Of a DNA stretch of 64,000 nucleotides, positions 1 to 10,929 are shown in pieces (positions within the stretch are counted from its first letter, which is position 1; each line of letters opens with the position of its first letter). The notes beneath the pieces are model-generated. The model saw only the letters and a list, made by a program, of their open reading frames with translations. It had not been told where the DNA came from and searched no databases. The stretch covers positions 44,507 to 108,506 of the forward strand of contig NZ_QZCS01000015.1 in the NCBI RefSeq assembly GCF_003594915.1, in the 5' to 3' direction. The translations under genes and the position numbers were made by a program. Source of the stretch: Enterobacter chuandaensis. GTDB taxonomy: Bacteria; Pseudomonadota; Gammaproteobacteria; Enterobacterales; Enterobacteriaceae.

Positions 1-1331
<1,331 letters not shown>

Positions 1332-1344
1332 GACAAAACACTCA

Positions 1345-1393
1345 CCCCTCACCCCGGCCCTCTCCCCAAAGGGGAGAGGGTTAGGGTGAGGGG
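1345..1393. repeat. Long palindromic repeat (CCCTCACCC/GGGGAGAGGG family), copy 1
   Basis: Two 23-base arms (1345-1367 and 1371-1393) flank a three-base AAA loop and are complementary at all but three positions. The core is CCCTCTCCCCAAAGGGGAGAGGG. Further copies or fragments lie at 13730-13824 and 21303-21320. Such elements occur in many proteobacterial genomes between genes and, when read through, encode PNPLPxGERA-like peptides. This copy sits between glpK and glpX, where a transcript would fold into a very stable hairpin that could uncouple the levels of the two messages. Confidence 0.85.
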
Positions 1394-1472
1394 CTCCGAC
1401 CGCACCGGTCCCTCCCCCCTCCCCACTCTGTGATAAACTTCGTGCAATTCCTTTTGACTGTACGAGTCCCTC

Positions 1473-2483
1473 ATGAAACGTGAACTTGCTATCGAGTTTT
1501 CCCGCGTCACCGAAGCGGCCGCCCTCGCAGGCTATAAATGGCTGGGTCGTGGCGACAAAAATACCGCAGACGGCGCGGCCGTCCATGCCATGCGCATTGT
1601 GCTTAACCAGGTCAACATCGACGGCACCATCGTCATCGGCGAAGGCGAGATCGACGAAGCGCCAATGCTCTACATCGGTGAAAAAGTCGGTACCGGCAAA
1701 GGCGATGCCGTGGATATCGCGGTGGACCCGATCGAAGGTACCCGCATGACGGCGATGGGCCAGGCCAACGCGCTGGCGGTGCTGGCCGTGGGCGATAAAG
1801 GCTGCTTCCTCAACGCGCCGGATATGTATATGGAAAAGCTGATAGTCGGTCCTGGTGCGAAAGGTGCAATCGACCTCAGCCTGCCGCTGGATGCTAATCT
1901 GCGCAATATCGCGGCGGCGCTGGGTAAACCGCTCAATGAACTCACTGTGACTATTCTGGCAAAACCGCGCCACGACGCCACCATCGCGTACCTGCAGGCA
2001 CTCGGCGTGCGCGTGTTTGCTATCCCTGATGGTGACGTTGCCGCCTCCATTCTGACATGCATGCCGGACAGCGAAGTCGACGTGCTTTAAGGTATCGGCG
2101 GCGCGCCGGAAGGCGTGGTCTCTGCGGCGGTGATCCGCGCCCTGGACGGCGATATGCAGGCGCGCCTGCTGCCGCGTCATGAGGTGAAAGGTGACAGCGA
2201 CGAGAACCGTCGTATCGGTGAGGACGAGCTGGCACGCTGCGCAGCGATGGGCATCGAAGCCAATAAAGTGCTGGCGCTGAACGACATGGCGCGCAGCGAT
2301 AACGTGGTCTTCTCCGCAACCGGCATCACCAAAGGCGACCTACTGGACGGCATCACCCGCAAGGGCAACATGGCGACCACTGAAACCCTGCTGATCCGCG
2401 GTAAATCGCGCACCATTCGCCGCATTCAGTCTATCCACTATCTCGACCGCAAAGACCAGAATGTGCAGACGCACATTCTGTAA
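1473..2483 (+). pseudogene. glpX: Class II fructose-1,6-bisphosphatase GlpX, interrupted by an in-frame TAA
   Basis: Both halves match GlpX, the Li+-sensitive-phosphatase-fold FBPase, end to end; the full frame of 336 codons equals the normal length. The start at 1473 (MKRELAIEF) fits the family. Metal-site motif DPIEGT is present in the first half. At 2088-2090 the frame reads SEVDVL-TAA-GIGGAPEG, where relatives have Tyr, so one base change (TAC or TAT to TAA) gives a 205-residue product lacking the substrate-binding GIGGAPEG loop and the last 130 residues. No frameshift is present and the downstream half is otherwise intact, which suggests a recent mutation or a base-call error. E. coli has a second, principal FBPase (Fbp), so loss would be tolerable. 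Confidence 0.9.
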
Positions 2484-2579
2484 AACCGTTTGACCGATAG
2501 AGCTTTCCGGCCCGAAGGGGCTGGAAATGTTTCCCACAAGTACGGAAGATAGAACAGAGAAACAGCACAGGAGAAGATC

Positions 2580-3326
2580 ATGGCGGACTGGGTAACAGGT
2601 AAAGTCACAAAGATAGAATTCTGGACCGATGCGCTATTTAGTCTCACCCTGCATGCTCCCGTGCACCCGTTTAAGGCCGGGCAATTTGCCAAGCTGGGGC
2701 TGGATGTCGACGGCGAGCGCGTGCAGCGCGCCTATTCTTACGTTAACGCGCCGGATAACCCGGACCTCGAGTTCTATCTGGTCACCGTCCCGGACGGCAA
2801 GTTGAGCCCGCGTCTTGCCGCCCTTAAGCCCGGCGACGATGTGCAAATTGTGAGTGAAGCGGCAGGTTTCTTTGTGCTCGAAGAGATCCCGGATTGCGAT
2901 ACCCTCTGGATGCTGGCGACCGGCACGGCCATCGGCCCGTATCTCTCTATCTTGCAGTACGGTAAGGATCTGGAGCGCTTTAAAAACATCGTGCTGGTTC
3001 ACGCCGCGCGCTATGCCGCAGATTTAAGCTATCTCCCGCAGATGCAGGCGCTGGAACAGCAGTACGGCGGAAAGTTAAAGATTCAGACGGTAGTCAGCCG
3101 CGAAACCGTAGCAGGAACGCTTACCGGTCGCGTACCGGCGTTAATTGAGAGTGGCGCACTGGAAGAAGCGGTGGGCTTACCGATGACAGCCGAGACCAGC
3201 CACGTCATGCTGTGCGGTAACCCGCAGATGGTCCGAGACACGCAGCAGCTTCTGAAGGATACCCGGCAGATGACGAAACATCTTCGCCGCCGACCGGGCC
3301 ATATGACCGCCGAACACTACTGGTGA
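2580..3326 (+). CDS. fpr: Ferredoxin/flavodoxin-NADP+ reductase Fpr
   Basis: FAD enzyme of 248 residues that moves electrons between NADPH and flavodoxin or ferredoxin, supporting radical-SAM enzymes and oxidative-stress repair. The FAD-binding RAYS motif is near residue 50, the NADP-binding GTAIGPYLSIL segment near residue 115, and the protein ends in the aromatic EHYW typical of bacterial FNRs. The start at 2580 follows a GGAGAAG-like ribosome site. It lies 96 bases after the glpX frame, as in E. coli, and its 3' end abuts the convergent yiiR gene with no gap. In E. coli it belongs to the SoxRS regulon; I did not identify a soxbox with confidence here. Confidence 0.97.
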   Translation: MADWVTGKVTKIEFWTDALFSLTLHAPVHPFKAGQFAKLGLDVDGERVQRAYSYVNAPDNPDLEFYLVTVPDGKLSPRLAALKPGDDVQIVSEAAGFFVLEEIPDCDTLWMLATGTAIGPYLSILQYGKDLERFKNIVLVHAARYAADLSYLPQMQALEQQYGGKLKIQTVVSRETVAGTLTGRVPALIESGALEEAVGLPMTAETSHVMLCGNPQMVRDTQQLLKDTRQMTKHLRRRPGHMTAEHYW

Positions 3327-3746
3327 TCAGCGGTATTTCACCTCGACGGTGTCTTTACCGTATTTGTTTTCGCTCTGGGTGCCGATAAACGCGCCCAGAT
3401 CGACAATCATCATCACGAAGATGACCGACGGCAGCAGCCTGCCCACGACCCACGGCAGGATGGACGGCAACATCGACCAGTTCCCTGCCACCAGCATCCA
3501 CGCCAGTACGATCAGAAATGCCCACGCGCCGGAACGTCCGCGATCGTGCAGGCGCTTCACCACGACAGCCGCCGTTGGCCATAGCAGGCAAACCAGCGCG
3601 AAGGCCGCCGTTTGCGTGCTCAGCCAGGCGTTGTAAGCAACGAAAAACAGAAGCAGCATGGCGACGACCCACGTTACCATCCATACCCAGAAATCACGGC
3701 GTCCAATACGCCCTTTGAATGAAAACAGCCACTGCTGTATGGTCAT
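3327..3746 (-). CDS. yiiR: DUF805 inner-membrane protein YiiR
   Basis: A 139-residue membrane protein of unknown function with the DUF805 pattern: short N-terminal FKGRIGRRDFW motif followed by about four hydrophobic segments, with a KRLHDRGRSG loop between the second and third. The frame extends 20 codons further upstream, but the start at 3746 (MTIQQWLF) is preferred because it matches the E. coli protein and follows an AAGGA ribosome site. It is convergent with fpr and divergent from yiiQ, the same arrangement as in E. coli. No motif reveals an enzymatic role. Confidence 0.9.
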   Translation of the reverse strand: MTIQQWLFSFKGRIGRRDFWVWMVTWVVAMLLLFFVAYNAWLSTQTAAFALVCLLWPTAAVVVKRLHDRGRSGAWAFLIVLAWMLVAGNWSMLPSILPWVVGRLLPSVIFVMMIVDLGAFIGTQSENKYGKDTVEVKYR

Positions 3747-3858
3747 GTAAGGTTCCTTATTATCATTTAGCCCGCATTTTACCCTGGAGTTGTGACCTTT
3801 TGACAAGCCGACCAGATATCGTTTTAATCATGAGCACTTACGGCCAGGGGCAATGTTG

Positions 3859-4455
3859 ATGAAAAGTTCGGCACACTCTCTTTTCCTGTGTTTAGCGATG
3901 CTCGGCGCGGGTTTTCCGCTGCACGCCGCCGACACCGCGGCCCCCACCACCGCGCCGTATTTGCTGGCGGGCGCGCCGTCCTTCGATCAATCCATCAGCC
4001 AGTTCCGTGAAGCCTTCAATCAGGCCAACCCAACGCTGCCGCTGGATGAATTTCGCGCCATTGATAGCTCCCGCGATGCCCCTACACTGACCCGTGCTGC
4101 GAGCAAGATTAACGAGAATTTGTATGCCTCCACGGCGCTCGAACGCGGTACGTTAAAAATCAAAAGCATGCAGATCACCTGGCTACCGATTCAGGGGCCA
4201 GAGCAGAAAGCCGCTAAATCGAAGGCGCTTGATTACATGAGCGCGGTGCTGCAGGCATTTACGCCTGCGCTGACGAAAAAGCAGAGCCAGCAAAAGCTGC
4301 AAAAACTGCTGGCCGCCGGTAAAAACAAGCGGTACTACGCCACGACCGAAGGCGCGATCCGCTATGTGGTGGCGGATAACGGCGAAAAAGGACTGACCTT
4401 CGCTGTTGAACCGATTAAGCTGGCACTATCTGACACCCTTGGCGGGGCGAATTAA
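3859..4455 (+). CDS. yiiQ: DUF1454 periplasmic protein YiiQ
   Basis: A 198-residue exported protein of unknown function. A hydrophobic signal peptide (about residues 1-23, ending in LHAAD) precedes a soluble domain with the conserved stretch FRAIDSS and RAASKINENLYAS that marks this family. Two ATGs are possible, at 3853 and 3859. The second is chosen because the AGGGG at 3846-3850 is only two bases before the first but eight before the second. It lies about 110 bases upstream of tpiA in the same direction, as in E. coli. No binding or catalytic residues can be assigned. Confidence 0.9.
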   Translation: MKSSAHSLFLCLAMLGAGFPLHAADTAAPTTAPYLLAGAPSFDQSISQFREAFNQANPTLPLDEFRAIDSSRDAPTLTRAASKINENLYASTALERGTLKIKSMQITWLPIQGPEQKAAKSKALDYMSAVLQAFTPALTKKQSQQKLQKLLAAGKNKRYYATTEGAIRYVVADNGEKGLTFAVEPIKLALSDTLGGAN

Positions 4456-4566
4456 TGACAAAAAGCAAAGCCTTTCAGGGGAAAATCTCTATACTGATTC
4501 ACAGACCATGCTGCCCGACAGGGCGGCCATATTCCTTAATTCGCTTATTTAGCGTGGAGAATTGAA

Positions 4567-5334
4567 ATGCGACATCCTTTAGTGATGGGTAACTGGAAAC
4601 TGAACGGCAGCCGCCACATGGTAAACGAACTGGTTGCGAACCTGCGTAAAGAGCTGGCTGGCGTGACCGGCTGCGCGGTTGCTATCGCTCCGCCGGATAT
4701 GTACCTGGATCTGGCTAAACGTGCCGCTGACGGCAGCCACATCGTGCTGGGCGCGCAGAACGTTGACGTTAACCTGTCTGGCGCGTTCACCGGTGAAACT
4801 TCCGCTGAAATGCTGAAAGATATCGGCGCGAAATACATCATCATCGGCCACTCCGAGCGTCGCACCTACCACAAAGAATCTGACGAGTTCATCGCGAAGA
4901 AATTCGCCGTGCTGAAAGAGCAGGGTCTGATCCCGGTTCTGTGCATCGGTGAAACCGAAGCGGAAAACGAAGCGGGCAAAACCGAAGAAGTGTGCGCACG
5001 TCAGATCGACGCCGTGCTGAAAACGCAGGGCGCGGCAGCGTTCGAAGGCGCGGTTATCGCTTACGAGCCAGTCTGGGCGATCGGTACCGGCAAATCTGCT
5101 ACCCCTGCGCAGGCTCAGGCGGTGCACAAATTCATCCGTGACCACATTGCTAAAGCTGACGCGAAAGTGGCTGAGCAAGTGATCATCCAGTACGGCGGCT
5201 CCGTAAACGCGTCCAACGCTGCTGAGCTGTTCACCCAGCCAGACATCGATGGCGCGCTGGTTGGCGGTGCATCCCTGAAAGCTGACGCTTTCGCGGTGAT
5301 CGTTAAAGCGGCAGAAGCGGCTAAACAGTCGTAA
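4567..5334 (+). CDS. tpiA: Triosephosphate isomerase TpiA
   Basis: Interconverts dihydroxyacetone phosphate and glyceraldehyde-3-phosphate in glycolysis. The 255-residue (beta/alpha)8 protein carries the N-terminal GNWKLNG with the catalytic Lys, the HSERR segment with the catalytic His near residue 96, the signature [11 protein letters not shown] with the catalytic Glu near residue 167, and the phosphate-gripping loop GGSVNA. Codon use is strongly biased toward the preferred set, as expected of a highly expressed gene. A GTGGAG ribosome site precedes the ATG. A REP-like palindrome lies just downstream, between this gene and the convergent transporter. Confidence 0.99.
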   Translation: MRHPLVMGNWKLNGSRHMVNELVANLRKELAGVTGCAVAIAPPDMYLDLAKRAADGSHIVLGAQNVDVNLSGAFTGETSAEMLKDIGAKYIIIGHSERRTYHKESDEFIAKKFAVLKEQGLIPVLCIGETEAENEAGKTEEVCARQIDAVLKTQGAAAFEGAVIAYEPVWAIGTGKSATPAQAQAVHKFIRDHIAKADAKVAEQVIIQYGGSVNASNAAELFTQPDIDGALVGGASLKADAFAVIVKAAEAAKQS

Positions 5335-5345
5335 TGGCCTTTGTG

Positions 5346-5370
5346 GCGGGTGGCGCTTGCGCTTACCCGC
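5346..5370. repeat. REP-like palindrome between tpiA and the SLC13 gene
   Basis: GCGGGTGGCGC and GCGCTTACCCGC form an inverted repeat around a short TTGC centre. It occupies the 38-base gap between two convergent genes and probably acts as transcript stabiliser or bidirectional terminator. It is a divergent relative of the REP units at 8719, 52981 and 63931. Confidence 0.6.
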
Positions 5371-5372
5371 CG

Positions 5373-6677
5373 CTACAAACGACCTAATACACTAAACCAC
5401 AGATAATCCAGCGGCAGCAGCACCAGATACGTCGCTATCGCCAGCGCCAGACAGAGCAGCATCCCCGCCTTCGCAGGCACTTTCCCTAACCCCATCGCTA
5501 CCACAATCGGCGACGCCTGATACGGCAGCAGCGGCGTGGAATAGCCCAGCACCTGAATCATAATCACCGACAGCAGCGGGAAACCGGTCGCGTCCGAGAA
5601 GCTCTGCGCCAGCGTGGTATACAGCGCCGGAACGCCGTTGGCGGTCATAATGAAGTTGAGCGCCGTGGTGATGCCGGTCAGGGCCAGGAAACTGGTGAAC
5701 GGTTTGTCCGCATCCAGCGGCATAATGCGCAGCAGCGCCTCGCCCACGGCCGTCCCGATACCCGTTTGCGTCACGACGATCGCCAGCCCAAGAATGCCCG
5801 CGACGTAGATACAGGTGCGCATGTTCACCCCGGCAGAAAATTCGTCCCCGGTAATGAAACCCACGCGCGGCAGCATGACGATGATCGACGCCGCCAGCCC
5901 CGTCCACGCGGGCCCTACGCCGTGCCAGCTCTCCGTCACCCACATCACTAACACCACCGCCAGCAGCCAGGCAAGACGCTTTTCGTCCCGCCCCATGGGT
6001 TCAGACGGCATGAGTTCCTTCGGCGGTTTTGGGCTACCGGGAAATAGCCAGCAGATGAGGCCAATCAAAATCAGGCCTTTGAGAATACCGAGCACCGGCG
6101 TGTGCAGCAGCAGATACGGAACATAGTTCAGATGAATGCCGTACGAGCCTTCTGCCGCGCCGCTCATCACCAGGTTGGGCACATTAGCGGGCAGAATAGT
6201 GGCCGAGAGCTGGAAGGTGCCGAACCCGACGGCCAGCGCAAGTCCGAACCAGGCGCGGGAGCCGTCGGCGATACCGGCGCGCTTTGCCATCGCCGCGACA
6301 ATGGGCATCAGCAGCGCAATACGCCCCATGTTCGACGGCATCACAAACGCCAGCGCGTAGCTGAGCAATACCACGCTCGCCACCATCATCACCCAGGAGT
6401 CGGTGAGCTTTGCCGACAGCGCCCGGGCGGCCCTGTCCGCCAGGCCGGTTTTACGGATCGCCACGCCGAGCACAAAGCCGCTGAAGACCAGCCAGAAAGC
6501 CGACGAGGCAAAACCACCAAAAATCACCTCTGGCGGGGCGATTCTGGCAGCCATTGCCGCCGTGAAGAACAGCAGCGCGGTGATAAATTCCGGCAACAGC
6601 GACGTCGCCCACAGCACGATGGTGACGCCCACAATCAATGAAGGCAGCAGCAGAGGATGCGTTAACCAGAGCGACAT
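5373..6677 (-). CDS. SLC13/DASS-type anion permease
   Basis: A 434-residue integral membrane protein with roughly eleven or twelve hydrophobic segments. The pattern GFASSAFWLVFSGFVLG followed by KTGLADR, and the C-terminal YSTPLLPYQASP, are typical of the divalent-anion:Na+ symporter family (sulfate, dicarboxylates, tricarboxylates). The substrate cannot be read from sequence. The start at 6677 follows CAGGAGACAGGT. It is 73 bases downstream of cdh on the same strand, whereas in E. coli K-12 tpiA is directly next to cdh, so this is a lineage-specific insertion. Nearness to the sulfate-binding gene sbp makes a sulfur-linked substrate conceivable but unproven. Confidence 0.8.
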   Translation of the reverse strand: MSLWLTHPLLLPSLIVGVTIVLWATSLLPEFITALLFFTAAMAARIAPPEVIFGGFASSAFWLVFSGFVLGVAIRKTGLADRAARALSAKLTDSWVMMVASVVLLSYALAFVMPSNMGRIALLMPIVAAMAKRAGIADGSRAWFGLALAVGFGTFQLSATILPANVPNLVMSGAAEGSYGIHLNYVPYLLLHTPVLGILKGLILIGLICWLFPGSPKPPKELMPSEPMGRDEKRLAWLLAVVLVMWVTESWHGVGPAWTGLAASIIVMLPRVGFITGDEFSAGVNMRTCIYVAGILGLAIVVTQTGIGTAVGEALLRIMPLDADKPFTSFLALTGITTALNFIMTANGVPALYTTLAQSFSDATGFPLLSVIMIQVLGYSTPLLPYQASPIVVAMGLGKVPAKAGMLLCLALAIATYLVLLPLDYLWFSVLGRL

Positions 6678-6750
6678 ACCTGTCTCCTGTAGAATTTTTC
6701 AGCAAGTCTACGGTGACAGGCAGCCCGAGTAAACGCGATTTATGGTGGGG

Positions 6751-7494
6751 TTACTTCAGGATAGCGCATTGATGATCCTGCAATTGCTCTGCTGACGCGC
6801 GGTTAAGCGTGAGCAGGTTACGCTCGGTCGCCAGCAAAACAAACGAACCATCCGACTGCTGGGCCATGGCCAGCGCGAAACGTCCCATATGGTCGCGCGC
6901 TTCCGGCAACTCTTCCGCCAGCATCATAAACGGACTGCGCTGGACCAGCTCATTTTCCGTCACCCGACGGGCAAGATACTCATGCCCTTCCAGCCCGCCC
7001 GGGAACGGTAGCCACTGGGTGCTGATTTCTCCCTGCGCCGCGTTGAGCTTCTCGCGTACATCCGGGCGCAGGCAGGAGATATGGATATGGAAATGGTTCT
7101 GCGTGCGGCCTGTCGGTGAGTTAATCGTCAGCGAAATGGCGCTGTCCGGGACCTCGGAGCCGCGCTTCAGGGTCATAAAGCTGCGCGACTGCCACGCCAG
7201 CCAGAAGAAGTTCGGCGTGTGAGACTCGGTCAGGAGCGGGCTTTCAGTGCCGTTGATGCGATACGTTGGCATCAGCAGATACTGCAGCGGCCCGTTGCGG
7301 TCCTTAAATACCACATAGCCCGCGTCAGGCTTCACCTGCGCGCAGGGTGCCGGGTTACGATGTTGCTGCTGGTTAGGCAGACACTGGTCGAGAACGATAT
7401 GACGCAATGCATTCGGATTACCCGCTTTTATCCAGTACACGCCGCCTGCGGCCAGGGCGATGACAATCAGGATCAATAAGATAATTTTTTTCAC
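6751..7494 (-). CDS. cdh: CDP-diacylglycerol pyrophosphatase Cdh
   Basis: Hydrolyses CDP-diacylglycerol to CMP and phosphatidate at the inner membrane. The 247-residue protein has an N-terminal membrane anchor (about residues 4-20) and the HIT-like motif HFHIHIS near residue 140, which supplies the catalytic histidines of this family. The frame is open 18 codons further upstream, but the GTG at 7494 (MKKIILLI) is preferred: it aligns with the E. coli N-terminus and is preceded by CAGGGAACGC. It lies downstream of sbp, with a terminator at 7551-7582 between them, so it probably has its own promoter. Confidence 0.95.
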   Translation of the reverse strand: MKKIILLILIVIALAAGGVYWIKAGNPNALRHIVLDQCLPNQQQHRNPAPCAQVKPDAGYVVFKDRNGPLQYLLMPTYRINGTESPLLTESHTPNFFWLAWQSRSFMTLKRGSEVPDSAISLTINSPTGRTQNHFHIHISCLRPDVREKLNAAQGEISTQWLPFPGGLEGHEYLARRVTENELVQRSPFMMLAEELPEARDHMGRFALAMAQQSDGSFVLLATERNLLTLNRASAEQLQDHQCAILK

Positions 7495-7550
7495 AACGCG
7501 TTCCCTGTTTTTAATAGAGGCAAAAGAGTAACGCAAAATGATGACCAAAT

Positions 7551-7582
7551 AAAAAACCCGGTGGATTTCTCACACCGGGTTG
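7551..7582 (-). terminator. Rho-independent terminator of sbp
   Basis: Nine-base inverted repeat AACCCGGTG / CACCGGGTT with a nine-base loop, followed on the minus strand by a T tract. It sits 20 bases after the sbp stop codon. Confidence 0.85.
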
Positions 7583-7601
7583 CCGTGTCGTTTGCTAACC
7601 T

Positions 7602-8591
7602 TTAGCGCTGGCTAATCTGGTCGAAGGTGCCGCCATTAGAGAAGTGCTCTTTCTGCGCTTTCGTCCAGCCGCCGAACACATCATCGATGGTGAAGAGCTT
7701 CAGTTTCGGGAATTCGCTATCGTATTTCTTCGCGACAGCCGCATCGCGTGGACGATAGAAGTTCTTCGCCGCGATTTCCTGGCCCTCCGGCGAGTAGAGA
7801 TACTTCAGGTAGGCTTCCGCCACCGCTTTGGTTCCTTTCTTATCAACGACCTTATCGACCACGGAAACGGTCGGCTCGGCGAGGATGGATTCGCTCGGAG
7901 TCACGATCTCAAACTTGTCTTTACCCAGTTCGTTGGTCGCCAGCAGGGCTTCGTTTTCCCAGGCAATCAGCACATCGCCAATTCCGCGCTCGACGAAGGT
8001 GTTGGTTGCGCCACGCGCGCCGGAGTCCAGCACTTCAACATTTTTGTAGAGGGATTTGACGAACTCCTGTGCTTTCGCCTGATCGCCGTTGTTGTGGTGC
8101 AGCGCGTAGCCCCAGGCTGCCAGGTAGTTCCAGCGTGCGCCGCCGGAGCTTTTCGGGTTCGGGGTAATCACAGAAACGCCCGGTTTGATCAGGTCGTTCC
8201 AGTCCTTAATCTGTTTCGGGTTGCCTTTACGCACCAGGAAAACGATGGTCGAGGTGTATGGCGCAGAGTTGTCCGGCAGGCGTTTGATCCAGTTTTTGTC
8301 GATACGGCCACGCTCGGCGATAGCGTCGACATCGTAGGCCAGCGCCAGCGTAACCACATCGGCTTCAATACCGTTGATGACGGACGTCGCCTGCTTACCG
8401 GAGCCACCGTGCGACTGACGAACCACCACGTTATCGCCGGTTTCCTGCTTCCAGTGGGCCGCAAACGCTTTGTTGTACTGCTCGTACAGCTCACGCGTCG
8501 GGTCGTACGACACGTTCAGTAACTGGATGTCCTTTGCCAGAACGCTGGTCGATGCCAGCAATAATGTTAACCCCACGCCCCATTTATTCAT
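7602..8591 (-). CDS. sbp: Periplasmic sulfate-binding protein Sbp
   Basis: High-affinity sulfate receptor for the CysTWA ABC importer. The 329-residue protein has a signal peptide (about 1-19, ending in VLA) and then the mature start [17 protein letters not shown]. The [23 protein letters not shown] and [11 protein letters not shown] segments supply the main-chain amides and Ser/Trp side chains that hold dehydrated sulfate in this family. The start at 8591 (MNKWGVGL) is preferred over a longer frame because it opens the signal peptide and matches E. coli. CysB control is expected from the family; I did not assign a CysB site. Confidence 0.97.
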   Translation of the reverse strand: MNKWGVGLTLLLASTSVLAKDIQLLNVSYDPTRELYEQYNKAFAAHWKQETGDNVVVRQSHGGSGKQATSVINGIEADVVTLALAYDVDAIAERGRIDKNWIKRLPDNSAPYTSTIVFLVRKGNPKQIKDWNDLIKPGVSVITPNPKSSGGARWNYLAAWGYALHHNNGDQAKAQEFVKSLYKNVEVLDSGARGATNTFVERGIGDVLIAWENEALLATNELGKDKFEIVTPSESILAEPTVSVVDKVVDKKGTKAVAEAYLKYLYSPEGQEIAAKNFYRPRDAAVAKKYDSEFPKLKLFTIDDVFGGWTKAQKEHFSNGGTFDQISQR

Positions 8592-8718
8592 CGCCCAGCT
8601 CTCTTGTGTAGTGTTTTGATGAATGCAGCGTGCCAGAAAGAGAACCAATGATTAAAGAATAAAAAAAGATTGGCTATAACGTGCAGGAATAAAAAGGGGG
8701 GTTATGCGCACAAAAAAA

Positions 8719-8794
8719 GCCCGGTGGCGCTTCGCTTACCGGGCCTACGGATCGTGTTTTTGTAGGCCGGGTAAGGCGAAGCCGCCACCCGGCA
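8719..8794. repeat. BIME: two REP units in opposite orientation
   Basis: 8719-8748 (GCCCGGTGGCGC...) and 8762-8794 (...GGCGAAGCCGCCACCCGGC) are REP palindromes in inverted order separated by about 13 bases, the classic layout of a bacterial interspersed mosaic element. It lies between pfkA and sbp and probably protects or terminates the pfkA message. Confidence 0.85.
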
Positions 8795-8809
8795 CGATAC
8801 CAACGCCGA

Positions 8810-9772
8810 TCAGTACAGTTTTTTCGCGCAGTCCAGCCAGTCACCTTTGAACGGACGCTTCATGTTTTCAATCGCGTCGATGATGTCATGGTGTACCAGC
8901 TGTTCGTTCTGAATACCGACGCAACGGCCGCCGTGACCCTGCAGCAGCAGCTCGATAGCGTACGCGCCCATACGGGAGGCCAGGATACGGTCGTACGGGC
9001 CCGGGGAACCGCCGCGCTGGATGTGACCCAGTACGGTCGCACGGGTTTCGCGTTTGGTTTCAGTTTCGATGTACTTCGCCAGCTCGTCAACGTCACAGAT
9101 GTGCTCGGTGATCGCCACAATCGCGTGTTTCTTACCCTTCGCGATACCGGCTTTGATTTCAGCAACCAGATCTTCGCGGCTGAACTCCACTTCAGGAACC
9201 ACCACGAACTCACAGCCACCGGCGATAGCCGCCGCCAGGGTCAGGTCACCGCAGTAACGGCCCATCACTTCAACGATAGAGATACGCTGGTGAGAAGAAG
9301 AGGTGTCACGCAGGCGGTCAATGGCTTCCACAACGGTGCCCAGCGCGGTGAAGTAACCGATGGTGTAGTCAGTGCCTTTGATGTCGTTGTCGATGGTGCC
9401 CGGCAGGCCGATGCACGGGAAGCCCATTTCGGTCAGACGTTTTGCACCCATGTACGAGCCGTCACCGCCGATGACCACCAGCGCGTCCAGGCCACGTTTT
9501 TTCATGTTCTCAATAGCCACTTCACGGATGTGTTCATCACGGAATTCCGGGAAGCGCGCAGACCCAAGGAAGGTACCGCCACGGTTGATCATGTCAGACA
9601 CGCTGTAACGGTCGAGCTGAACCATACGGTCTTCGTACAGACCCAGGTAACCATCATAGATACCAAAAACTTCCAGACCTTCCGTCAGCGCTGCACGGAC
9701 AACCCCACGAATTGCCGCGTTCATGCCCGGCGCATCACCGCCGCTTGTCAACACACCGATTTTCTTAATCAT
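8810..9772 (-). CDS. pfkA: 6-phosphofructokinase I PfkA
   Basis: Committing step of glycolysis: ATP-dependent phosphorylation of fructose-6-phosphate. The protein is 320 residues, exactly the family length. Visible motifs are the ATP-site [11 protein letters not shown] at residue 9, GGDGS near residue 102, the catalytic [11 protein letters not shown] near 125, and the substrate-binding [10 protein letters not shown] near 160. The frame continues 29 codons upstream, but the ATG at 9772 (MIKKIGVL) follows AGAGGT and matches E. coli. The BIME at 8719-8794 lies immediately downstream. Confidence 0.99.
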   Translation of the reverse strand: MIKKIGVLTSGGDAPGMNAAIRGVVRAALTEGLEVFGIYDGYLGLYEDRMVQLDRYSVSDMINRGGTFLGSARFPEFRDEHIREVAIENMKKRGLDALVVIGGDGSYMGAKRLTEMGFPCIGLPGTIDNDIKGTDYTIGYFTALGTVVEAIDRLRDTSSSHQRISIVEVMGRYCGDLTLAAAIAGGCEFVVVPEVEFSREDLVAEIKAGIAKGKKHAIVAITEHICDVDELAKYIETETKRETRATVLGHIQRGGSPGPYDRILASRMGAYAIELLLQGHGGRCVGIQNEQLVHHDIIDAIENMKRPFKGDWLDCAKKLY

Positions 9773-9946
9773 GACTACCTCTGAACTTAGGAATGCAAAA
9801 TTGAAATCTGTTGCCGGAAGAAACTTATCGACCAACGAATACTGCAAATAGTATATCAATCCCTTCTGGCTGAATTGATTCAGGTCAGACCAAATGGCGG
9901 TAATTTATACACAAAATGCTGGTCTGGCTCACTTTTTTACAACGAA

Positions 9947-10840
9947 TTACGAAAGCCCAATATGTCCGGGTACAACCGAGCAGGGATCCTGGTGAATGAT
10001 GACGTCGGAACCAGGAAAACGCTGCAAAATCGCCTGCTCGACCTGCTCAGCAATCACGTGAGCCTGTACCAGTGGCAGGTTGTCTTCCATTTCAATGTGA
10101 ATCTGAATAAAGCGGGTCGGCCCTGACTGCCGCGTTCGAAGATCGTGTGCACCGCTGACGCCGGGCCAGGAGGTCACGATAGAAAAAATTTCATTGCGTT
10201 CTGAGTCCGGGAGGGCGCGATCGAGCAGTGACTGCACCGCTTCATACCCCATCCGTAAGGCGCTATATAAAATATAGATACCAATCCCTAACGCAAACAA
10301 CGCATCGGCCCGATGCCAGCCATACCAGGCCAGACCGAGCGCAATAAGAATAGCCCCATTCATCATAACATCAGATTGATAATGAAGCATATCCGCCCGT
10401 ACGGCCTGGCTTTGCGTTTTGCGAACCACCCAGCGCTGGAACGTTACCAGAACAAGTGTGCTTATAAGTGCAATAACCGTGACGACCACGCCAACGCCGG
10501 GATTGTTCATCGGCGAAGGCGAAATAAGGTGCTGAATACCAGTCAAAAACAGGAACAGCGCGGAGCCAGAAATGAACATACTTTGCGCCAGCGCTGCGAG
10601 CGACTCCGCTTTGCCGTGACCAAACGTATGCTCTTCATCCGCCGGTTGCAGCGAGTAGCGCACCACCAGCAGGTTGGTCAGCGAGGCGGCAATATCCACC
10701 AGTGAATCCACCAGCGCCGCCAGAATACTGACCGAGCCGGTATACCACCAGGCAAAGATTTTAATCAGCAGCAGGCCAGTGGCCATGACGGTCGCCGCAA
10801 TGGCGGCCCGGCTTACCAGCCTTCCATAGGATTGATTCAT
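9947..10840 (-). CDS. fieF: Cation diffusion facilitator FieF (YiiP)
   Basis: Proton-coupled exporter of Zn2+ and Fe2+ across the inner membrane. The 297-residue CDF protein has six membrane segments and a cytoplasmic domain. The active-site Asp45 and Asp49 are in [11 protein letters not shown] and the paired His and Asp in [11 protein letters not shown], near residues 153 and 157. The C-terminal domain holds the HDLRTRQSG and QIHIEMED segments of the zinc-binding dimer interface. The start at 10840 follows AGGAGCGTTT. The C-terminus is a few residues shorter than in E. coli. It lies downstream of cpxP, beyond that gene's terminator. Confidence 0.97.
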   Translation of the reverse strand: MNQSYGRLVSRAAIAATVMATGLLLIKIFAWWYTGSVSILAALVDSLVDIAASLTNLLVVRYSLQPADEEHTFGHGKAESLAALAQSMFISGSALFLFLTGIQHLISPSPMNNPGVGVVVTVIALISTLVLVTFQRWVVRKTQSQAVRADMLHYQSDVMMNGAILIALGLAWYGWHRADALFALGIGIYILYSALRMGYEAVQSLLDRALPDSERNEIFSIVTSWPGVSGAHDLRTRQSGPTRFIQIHIEMEDNLPLVQAHVIAEQVEQAILQRFPGSDVIIHQDPCSVVPGHIGLS

Positions 10841-10929
10841 AAACGCTCCTGTCATGTCATGCCGCTAGTATAACGGAAGCATGGGGAGGCAAAGGATGAA
10901 TAAACGGTTAACGAATCAGAATGCGGGAC

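Noticed and set aside
8888..9784. 298-codon open frame antisense to pfkA
   Set aside because: Shadow of a highly expressed gene; no ribosome site and no recognisable domain.
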